Shown in pieces: positions 1 through 3,874 of a stretch of DNA of 5,193 nt; within the stretch, counting starts at the first letter, position 1, and every line of letters starts with the position of its first letter. The position numbers and the translations under genes are program-made. Origin of the DNA: JARRJS01 sp037388885 (GTDB lineage Bacteria > Gemmatimonadota > Gemmatimonadetes > Longimicrobiales > RSA9); NCBI GenBank assembly GCA_037388885.1, contig JARRJS010000210.1, forward strand, positions 1 through 5,193, given 5' to 3'. The notes under the pieces were generated by a model. It was given only the letters and a program-made list of their open reading frames with translations, was not told the DNA's origin and ran no database searches.

Positions 1-670
1 CGGCGACGGCGAAATTTGCGCCGCTGATGCCGACGCGCGCAGACAGGAACGCACGGCGCAGGTGCAGGCGCGCGGCCTCGGCCAGCTCCGCCGGCTCGAC
101 GGACAGGTCGGGTGGGCCGATGGTGCGCCGGAACAGGTCGCGGATCTCGGTGCGGTTCTTGTGGATGGCGGGGACGAGGATGTGGGACGACGCTTCGCCC
201 GCCAGCTGGATGATGAGCTCCGCCAGGTCCGTTTCGACCGCCCTGATGCCGGCGGCCGCGAGTGCCGCGTTGAGCCCGATCTCGTCGGTCGTGTTGGACT
301 TGACCTTCACGACCATGTTGGCGTCGTGCGCCTGCACCAGCTCCGTGATGATACGGTTGGCCTCGCCGGCGTCCCGCGCCCAGTGCACATGCCCGCCCGC
401 GCGCAGCACCGACGCCTCCAGCTCCGGCAGCCAGCGGTCCAGCTCGCTCACCGCCCGCTCCCGCAACGCGGCCGCCGCCGCCCGGAGAGCCTCCCAGTCT
501 GGGGTCTCCGCCTCCTGCTGCGCCCGCTTCGCCCGGATGGTGGTGGTGGCCCTGCGCAGGTTCGCGCGCAGCTGAGCGTTCCGCAACCCGACGACCGCCC
601 GCGCCGGAAAGGCGTCTCCGAAGTCCGACCCGGCGCCCGCCGCGAACCCGGCTTTGCCTGGCCCGCTCAT
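1..670 (-). CDS. lutB: LutB-type lactate utilisation iron-sulfur protein, N-terminal 223 residues (C-terminus beyond left edge)
   Basis: LutB is the Fe-S subunit of the LutABC system, which oxidises L-lactate to pyruvate in the cytoplasm. The visible part is the N-terminal helical region and the LUD-type domain. Diagnostic stretches are GGHVHWARDAGEANRI (92-107), KVKSNTTDEIGLN (122-134), ETDLAELIIQLAGE (146-159), SHILVPAIHKNRTEIRDLF (162-180) and FLSARVGISGANFAVA (208-223). The C-terminal ferredoxin-like domain with its CxxCxxC motifs is expected past the window edge, since family members are about 460-480 residues. The ATG at 670-668 overlaps the lutA stop (ATGA) and has GGAG (complement of 676-679) five bases upstream, so translational coupling is likely. 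Family members usually carry KSM in the KVKSN segment; the Asn here is a mild deviation from what I remember. Identity as LutB is very likely; the exact substrate is inferred from the family. Confidence 0.95.
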   Translation of the reverse strand, partial: MSGPGKAGFAAGAGSDFGDAFPARAVVGLRNAQLRANLRRATTTIRAKRAQQEAETPDWEALRAAAAALRERAVSELDRWLPELEASVLRAGGHVHWARDAGEANRIITELVQAHDANMVVKVKSNTTDEIGLNAALAAAGIRAVETDLAELIIQLAGEASSHILVPAIHKNRTEIRDLFRRTIGPPDLSVEPAELAEAARLHLRRAFLSARVGISGANFAVA

Positions 671-1432
671 GTCGACTCCGGACCCGGCAGGCCTGCCCCT
701 GCCCCCGCCCCCGCCTGCTGGTCTCGCCCCGGCGCGACCGCCAATATCTCGGCAATATGGATCGTGCGGGTGGACAGCCCGCGTCGCCGCAGGCCGCCGC
801 CGATCTGTAGCAGGCAGGAATTGTCCACGGCCGTGACGTATTCGGCGCGGGTCTCCGCCACGTGCGCCAGCTTGTCCTCCAGCATCGCACCGGACGTGTC
901 GGCGTTCTTGACGGCGAACGTGCCACCGAAGCCGCAGCACTCGTCGGCGTGGGGCAGCTCCGCGAGCTCCAGGCCATCCACGGCGCGCAGCAGTTGCAGC
1001 GGTGCGTCGTCGAGCCGCAGATGCCGCAGGCTGTGGCAGGTCGGATGGTAGGTGACGCGGTGGGGGAAGTGCGCGCCGACATCATCGATGCCAAGACGCC
1101 TGACGAGAAGCTCGGTCAGCTCGAAGACCCGGGGTGTGAGCGCGGCGACGCGCGCATCGAGCGTCGCGTCGCCCGTGGCAGCGGCCAGCTCCGGGTAGGC
1201 GTCACGCACCGTGGCGACGCAGGACGCGGACGGTGCCACGACCATGTCGGCATCCTCGAAGACGTCGACGAAATGGCGCAGCAGGCGCAGGGCTTCGTCG
1301 TGGTAGCCCGTGTTGTAGTGGATCTGGCCGCAGCACGTCTGGGCACGAGGGAACTCCACCGTGTGCCCCAGTCGCNNNNNNNNNNGGGAACAGCGTGTCG
1401 TTGAAGCAGGGCATGAAGAGCGAGATGCGCAT
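667..1432 (-). CDS. lutA: LutA-type (Fe-S)-binding oxidoreductase subunit with two CCG domains, interrupted by an assembly gap
   Basis: LutA (YkgE-like) is the small cysteine-rich subunit of the lactate-oxidising LutABC complex. The first half-domain begins MRISLFMPCFNDTLF and, after the N run, continues RLGHTVEFPRAQTCCGQ. The second has YHPTCHSLRHL and then ADECCGFGGTFAVKNAD. These are the paired Cys and CCG motifs of the CCG family. I chose the ATG at 1432-1430 because MRISLF-PC is where family members start; an in-frame GTG at 1471 would add 13 Arg/Thr-rich residues, and neither start has a clear Shine-Dalgarno site. The parts before and after the N run lie in different frames, which the gap length explains, so this is not a pseudogene. 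With the gap restored the protein is about 262 residues, a little long because of an Ala/Gly tail (GAGAGAG) before the stop. It is first in the operon, overlapping lutB by 4 bp. Confidence 0.93.
1376..1385. other. Assembly gap (10 N) of wrong length inside lutA
   Basis: Ten N interrupt lutA between codons for FP and RLGH. On the minus strand two bases of a Pro codon (CC) precede the gap, and one G, the last base of a codon, follows it. An intact frame therefore needs a gap divisible by three, and 10 is not. In LutA/YkgE proteins as I recall them, 11 residues separate these two motifs, which predicts 33 missing bases. The run is best read as a placeholder between two scaffolded contigs. Confidence 0.9.
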
Positions 1433-1490
1433 GCGTCGTCGTGTCGGCGTCGTGGTATGCCGAAGCTGCACCGCCCGCCACCGGATGGCA

Positions 1491-1542
1491 ACGTCCGGGT
1501 GGGGCCGTCACGTCCCTGTCGGCGTCCGCTGATGTGACGTCC
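1491..1542 (+). repeat. Recurrent ACGTCC words in the divergent lutA / lipoprotein intergenic region
   Basis: ACGTCC occurs at 1491-1496, 1510-1515 and 1537-1542, with a GCGTCC variant at 1522-1527. Two copies extend to GTCACGTCCC (1507-1516) and GTGACGTCCC (1534-1543), matching at nine of ten bases and offset by 27 bp. They lie between the divergent lutA and lipoprotein starts, where a regulator could act on either. GC-rich DNA yields such words by chance, so a binding role is only a possibility. No convincing -10/-35 pair was found in 1433-1642. Confidence 0.25.
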
Positions 1543-1572
1543 CGGCGCCGCGCCTCGTCTGTCGAGTGATTG
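1531..1572 (+). promoter_or_regulatory. Conserved leader/promoter block, copy 1 (upstream of first lipoprotein gene)
   Basis: This block starts with GATGTGACGT, 112 nt before the ATG at 1643. The block at 2634-2675 starts with the same ten bases 112 nt before the second gene's ATG. Without any gap, 28 of 42 positions match by hand count, including GATGTGACGT, GGCG, TCGTC and TGA. GTGACG (1534-1539) loosely resembles a -35 element, but I see no good -10. The block is either a promoter or a transcribed leader element copied with the gene. Confidence 0.45.
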
Positions 1573-1575
1573 TGG

Positions 1576-1603
1576 GAGGCTCGGACCTGCACGGGCGGGC
1601 CTC
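1576..1603 (+). promoter_or_regulatory. Leader hairpin, copy 1 (counterpart of the terminator before the second gene)
   Basis: GAGGCTCG (1576-1583) pairs with CGGGCCTC (1596-1603) as an 8-bp stem containing one G-U pair and a 12-nt loop. The structure spans 28 nt and ends 40 nt before the ATG. The terminator hairpin before the second gene also spans 28 nt and ends 41 nt before its ATG. Its outer left arm, GAAGCTCG, differs at one base, compensated on the other arm. Here GTTGTC follows instead of a T run, so copy 1 is not a canonical terminator. Confidence 0.4.
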
Positions 1604-1632
1604 GTTGTCAGCAGTGCGATTGGTATCAGGGC

Positions 1633-1638
1633 GGGAGG
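1633..1638 (+). promoter_or_regulatory. Ribosome binding site of first lipoprotein gene
   Basis: GGGAGG lies four bases before the ATG at 1643 and fixes this start, which is also the only one giving a complete lipoprotein signal peptide. Confidence 0.75.
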
Positions 1639-1642
1639 CGAG

Positions 1643-2593
1643 ATGAAGAGTCACTGGTCGAAGCTGTTGGTGGCGTTGTCGATGCTGGCGCTGCCGCTGA
1701 CGGCGTGCAACACCGGCACCTCGGTGCCGGCCAACGGATCATTGTCGATCCAGCTGACGGACGGGCCGGGCGACCTGCAGGCGGCGTTCGTCACGATCTC
1801 AGACATTTATCTGCAGGGCTCTGCGACCGACGATCCGGCGAGCGGCCGGGTGCACCTGTTGCAGGACACCATCACGACGAACCTGGTCACGCTGTCCGAC
1901 AGCGTAGCGGACCTGGTGCAGGGCGCGACGGTGCCGTCGGGCACGTACGGCCAGCTGCGGTTCGTGGTGGAAGGCGGCTACATCGTCGTCGACAACGGCG
2001 ATGGCACCAGCTCCGTGTACGCCACGGCCGGCTATCCGCTGCCGGACACGCTCCAGGCGACGGGCACGCTGCAGTGCCCGAGCTGCCCCCAGTCGGGCCT
2101 CAAGGTGATTCTGCCGGGCGCTCTGACGGTGAACGGGGACCAGACCATCCTGGTGGTGGACTTCGACGTGTCGGAGTCGTACACCCATCCTGCCAACCCT
2201 CAGAAGTGGGTGATGGTCCCGGCCCTCAAGGCTACGCATGTCAGCCTGACCGGGTCGGTGCAGGCGGGCATCCAGCTTGCAGACACCGTCACCCTACCCT
2301 CGGTCGGTAGCCAGCAGGTGACGCTGGGCGACTTCCAGGCGGAGTTGAAAGGGGTGAACGCGGATCCCAGCGCGACCGGTGCGCGGATCGCGCTGACCGG
2401 TCCGGATAACAACGGCATCTACACGGCCACATTCACGATGGTCGTGCCGGGCGACTACACCGTCGGTCTCGTGCCGCCGGACGGCGTGGATGTCACGACG
2501 GATCCGGTGCTGCCGGCTCCGGTGACCGTGACCTCGGGCCAGCCGGCGACCGTTTCTGCGACGGTCACGTCGGCCACGCCGACGGGCGGCTGA
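1643..2593 (+). CDS. DUF4382-type lipoprotein with C-terminal beta-sandwich-like domain (paralog 1)
   Basis: The 316-residue product is an exported lipoprotein of unknown function. Residues 1-21 form a signal peptide (KSHWSK, then a hydrophobic LLVALSMLALPL) ending in the lipobox LTAC with Cys22. Asn at +2 suggests outer-membrane sorting if the E. coli rule applies. Residues 32 to about 200 match the DUF4382 pattern: GSLSIQLTDGPGDLQAAFVTISDIYL (32-57), VTLSDSVADLV (82-92), VPSGTYGQLRFVVEGGYIVV (97-116), QSGLKV (150-155), VVDFDV (171-176). Where I recall the family having a PSG-type sequence before SGLK, this protein has a CPSC pair (Cys145, Cys148). Residues 205-316 form a second beta-rich domain (VTLGDFQAEL, YTATFTMVVPGDYTVGLVPPD) resembling carboxypeptidase-regulatory or Cna-B-like sandwiches. 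It is paralogous to the next gene and divergent from lutA. The DUF4382 assignment is strong; the C-terminal fold is inferred. Confidence 0.93.
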   Translation: MKSHWSKLLVALSMLALPLTACNTGTSVPANGSLSIQLTDGPGDLQAAFVTISDIYLQGSATDDPASGRVHLLQDTITTNLVTLSDSVADLVQGATVPSGTYGQLRFVVEGGYIVVDNGDGTSSVYATAGYPLPDTLQATGTLQCPSCPQSGLKVILPGALTVNGDQTILVVDFDVSESYTHPANPQKWVMVPALKATHVSLTGSVQAGIQLADTVTLPSVGSQQVTLGDFQAELKGVNADPSATGARIALTGPDNNGIYTATFTMVVPGDYTVGLVPPDGVDVTTDPVLPAPVTVTSGQPATVSATVTSATPTGG

Positions 2594-2622
2594 CGGACCG
2601 CACGCCGCTGACGAGCGCATGT

Positions 2623-2648
2623 CCCGTACGTCGGATGTGACGTATGGG
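2623..2648 (+). repeat. Inverted repeat after first lipoprotein gene
   Basis: CCCGTACGTC (2623-2632) and GACGTATGGG (2639-2648) form a 10-bp stem with one G-U wobble and a 6-nt loop; the core TACGTC-N6-GACGTA is a perfect dyad. It begins 29 bp after the stop codon and overlaps the GATGTGACGT word at 2634. It could be an operator or an RNA hairpin. The first gene's upstream region does not preserve the same dyad. Confidence 0.4.
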
Positions 2649-2675
2649 CGGTGGGCATCGTCATCCTACTGAGCG
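2634..2675 (+). promoter_or_regulatory. Conserved leader/promoter block, copy 2 (upstream of second lipoprotein gene)
   Basis: This is the counterpart of 1531-1572, at the identical 112-nt distance from the ATG (2746) and aligned with no gap. Similarity continues a little further upstream with small gaps (TGTC at 2620-2623 against TGTC at 1517-1520). The block sits between the stop of paralog 1 and the terminator. It is not found after paralog 2, which argues that it belongs to the front of each gene and not to its 3' end. Confidence 0.45.
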
Positions 2676-2677
2676 AT

Positions 2678-2712
2678 GAAGCTCGCGCCCCCTGGCGCGA
2701 GCTTCTTTTTTT
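2678..2712 (+). terminator. Strong intrinsic terminator between the two lipoprotein genes, possibly a leader attenuator
   Basis: GAAGCTCGCGCC (2678-2689) and GGCGCGAGCTTC (2694-2705) form a perfect 12-bp stem with a CCCT loop, followed directly by seven T (2706-2712). This is a textbook plus-strand intrinsic terminator and would end transcripts of paralog 1. It stops only 33 nt before the ATG of paralog 2, whose ribosome site begins at 2736. The 23 nt between are too few for a full promoter and transcript start, so transcripts carrying paralog 2 probably begin upstream and must pass it. Confidence 0.93.
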
Positions 2713-2735
2713 GCGCCAAAACAGTAAACCTCGGC

Positions 2736-2743
2736 AGGAGGAG
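2736..2743 (+). promoter_or_regulatory. Ribosome binding site of second lipoprotein gene
   Basis: AGGAGGAG lies two bases before the ATG at 2746; its AGGAGG core (2736-2741) is four bases away. It is nearly a perfect anti-16S match and fixes the start. Confidence 0.8.
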
Positions 2744-2745
2744 AC

Positions 2746-3732
2746 ATGAAGAACCCAGGGTCGAAGCTGATGGTAGCGCTGGCGGTTGCAGCGCTGCCGC
2801 TCGCCGGGTGCAGCGACACGGTCGCGACACCCAAACCGTCCGCCACCGATGGAACGGTGTCCATCCAACTCACGGACGCGCCCGGCGACTTCCAGGCGGC
2901 GGTGGTCACGATCTCGGATATTTACCTCCAGGGCTCGCCCACGGACTCGGCCACGGCAGATTCGACCGGCGGCCGGGTGCACCTGCTGAGTGAGCCGGTC
3001 ACGACGAATCTGCTGACACTGTCCGACAGTGTGGTGGACCTGGTTCAGGGTGCGACGGTGCCGTCGGGTACGTACAGCCAACTGCGGTTCGTGGTGGATG
3101 GCGGCTACATCGTCGTGGACAACGGCGATGGCACGAGCAGAGTTTACGCCACGCCGGACTATTCGGTGCCGGATACTCTCCAGGCGACCGGCACCCTCAA
3201 GTGCCCGAGCTGCGCTCAGTCGGGTATCAAGGTCACCATGCCGGGGAGCCTGACGGTGAACGGCGACGAGAACCTCGTGCTGGTCGACTTCAACGTTCCC
3301 GATTCGTTCGGCCACCAGGCGGGCAAATCCGGCAAGTGGATCATGCACCCGTCGCTGAAGGGCACGTTCAACACCGCGCCACCGCCGCCGGCACCCGGAT
3401 CGGTGCTGGCCAGCTTCGTACTGGCGGACACCGTGACGCTGCCGACGGTCGCCGGCGAGCAGGTGACGCTGGGTGACTTCCAGGCGGAGCTGAAGAGCAC
3501 GGCTGCGGATGCCACTGGCGAGATGATGGCGTTGACGGGTCCCGACGACACCGGTGCGTTTACGGCCACGTTCACCAACGTCGATCCGGGCGACTACGCG
3601 GTGGACCTGGTACCGCCGGACAGTGTCAGTGTCACGACGGACCCGATGTTGCCGGACACCGTGACCGTGATGTCAAGCCAGCAGGATACCGTTTCCGCGA
3701 CGGTTACGTCGGCGACGAAGACCACCGGCTGA
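2746..3732 (+). CDS. DUF4382-type lipoprotein with C-terminal beta-sandwich-like domain (paralog 2)
   Basis: The 328-residue product is a close paralog of the preceding gene, roughly two thirds identical by eye over the mature protein. The signal peptide ends in lipobox LAGC with Cys22; Ser at +2 fits outer-membrane sorting by the E. coli rule. The DUF4382 core has GTVSIQLTDAPGDFQAA (36-52), VTISDIYLQG (54-63), VPSGTYSQLRFVVDGGYIVV (105-124), QSGIKV (158-163) and VLVDFNV (178-184). The CPSC pair is kept (Cys153, Cys156). A proline-rich linker, PPPPAP (212-217), separates it from the C-terminal beta-rich domain (about 219-328: VTLGDFQAEL, FTATFTNVDPGDYAVDLVPPD). That domain and the segment from VPSG to QATGT are the most similar parts; N-terminal linker, middle linker and surface positions have diverged. 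Function is unknown; a surface or periplasmic role is inferred from the lipobox. Confidence 0.93.
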   Translation: MKNPGSKLMVALAVAALPLAGCSDTVATPKPSATDGTVSIQLTDAPGDFQAAVVTISDIYLQGSPTDSATADSTGGRVHLLSEPVTTNLLTLSDSVVDLVQGATVPSGTYSQLRFVVDGGYIVVDNGDGTSRVYATPDYSVPDTLQATGTLKCPSCAQSGIKVTMPGSLTVNGDENLVLVDFNVPDSFGHQAGKSGKWIMHPSLKGTFNTAPPPPAPGSVLASFVLADTVTLPTVAGEQVTLGDFQAELKSTAADATGEMMALTGPDDTGAFTATFTNVDPGDYAVDLVPPDSVSVTTDPMLPDTVTVMSSQQDTVSATVTSATKTTG

Positions 3733-3761
3733 TGCGGGTCTCGCGCTGAGCTGGAGAACAG

Positions 3762-3800
3762 AAAAAGGAAGGGGCCGGCGCGTTTGCGCCGGCCCCTTCC
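3762..3800 (-). terminator. Intrinsic terminator of the propeller gene in the convergent intergenic region
   Basis: GGAAGGGGCCGGCGC (3767-3781) and GCGCCGGCCCCTTCC (3786-3800) form a perfect 15-bp stem with a 4-nt loop. Read on the minus strand, the stem is followed by TTTTT (A run at 3762-3766), giving a canonical terminator 74 nt after the propeller stop. On the plus strand the stem is followed by CGCAG with no T run, so it is at best a weak stop or 3'-end stabiliser for paralog 2, whose stop lies 34 nt upstream. The rest of 3733-3874 holds no gene. Confidence 0.88.
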
Positions 3801-3845
3801 CGCAGTTCGCGTCCGCGCCCGCGTCGGCCTGTTCTCCTCGCCGGA

Positions 3846-3860
3846 ACCCGGCATCCGGGT
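3846..3860. repeat. Small perfect inverted repeat near the 3' end of the propeller gene
   Basis: ACCCGG (3846-3851) and CCGGGT (3855-3860) form a 6-bp stem with a CAT loop, 14 bp beyond the propeller stop codon. It may add to 3'-end RNA structure on the minus strand, or be chance in GC-rich DNA. Confidence 0.3.
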
Positions 3861-3874
3861 CACAAGTGTCGCGG

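Larger units (their letters stand above)
1531..3732 (+). repeat. Tandem duplication of leader plus lipoprotein gene (two units, about 1.1 kb each)
   Basis: Unit 1 runs from 1531 to 2633 and unit 2 from 2634 to 3732. Similarity covers the leader block, the leader hairpin and the whole coding region. The sequence after paralog 2 shows no GATGTGACGT block, so the copied unit is leader plus gene. Many synonymous differences alongside the protein similarity indicate that the duplication is not recent. Confidence 0.7.

Noticed and set aside
692..718. C-rich simple repeat at the 3' end of lutA
   Set aside because: It encodes the Ala/Gly tail (GAGAGAG) of LutA and is ordinary low-complexity sequence; no evidence of phase variation.
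62..1051. Long plus-strand open frames opposite lutB and lutA (27-575, 62-1051, 862-1404)
   Set aside because: They are antisense to well-recognised LutA/LutB motifs, are rich in Arg/Pro/Ala as expected for shadow frames in GC-rich DNA, and match no family I recognise.
1433..1491. Start of lutA at 1491, read through the N run in one frame
   Set aside because: That frame before the gap gives an Arg/Ser-rich sequence unlike LutA, while the neighbouring frame gives the expected MRISLFMPC start at 1432.
1713..1730. Near-perfect palindrome CCGGCACC-TC-GGTGCCGG just after the lipobox codons of paralog 1
   Set aside because: It lies inside the coding region, is not shared by paralog 2, and such GC palindromes arise easily from Gly/Thr/Pro codons; no function can be supported.
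2713..2735. Promoter between the terminator and the second lipoprotein gene (TAAACC at 2725-2730 as a -10)
   Set aside because: A matching -35 would fall inside the terminator stem, and the transcript would start at or within the ribosome site.
2455..3348. Minus-strand frame of 297 codons opposite the lipoprotein genes
   Set aside because: Antisense shadow of two clearly coding paralogs; it crosses the terminator and both genes and has no recognisable domain.
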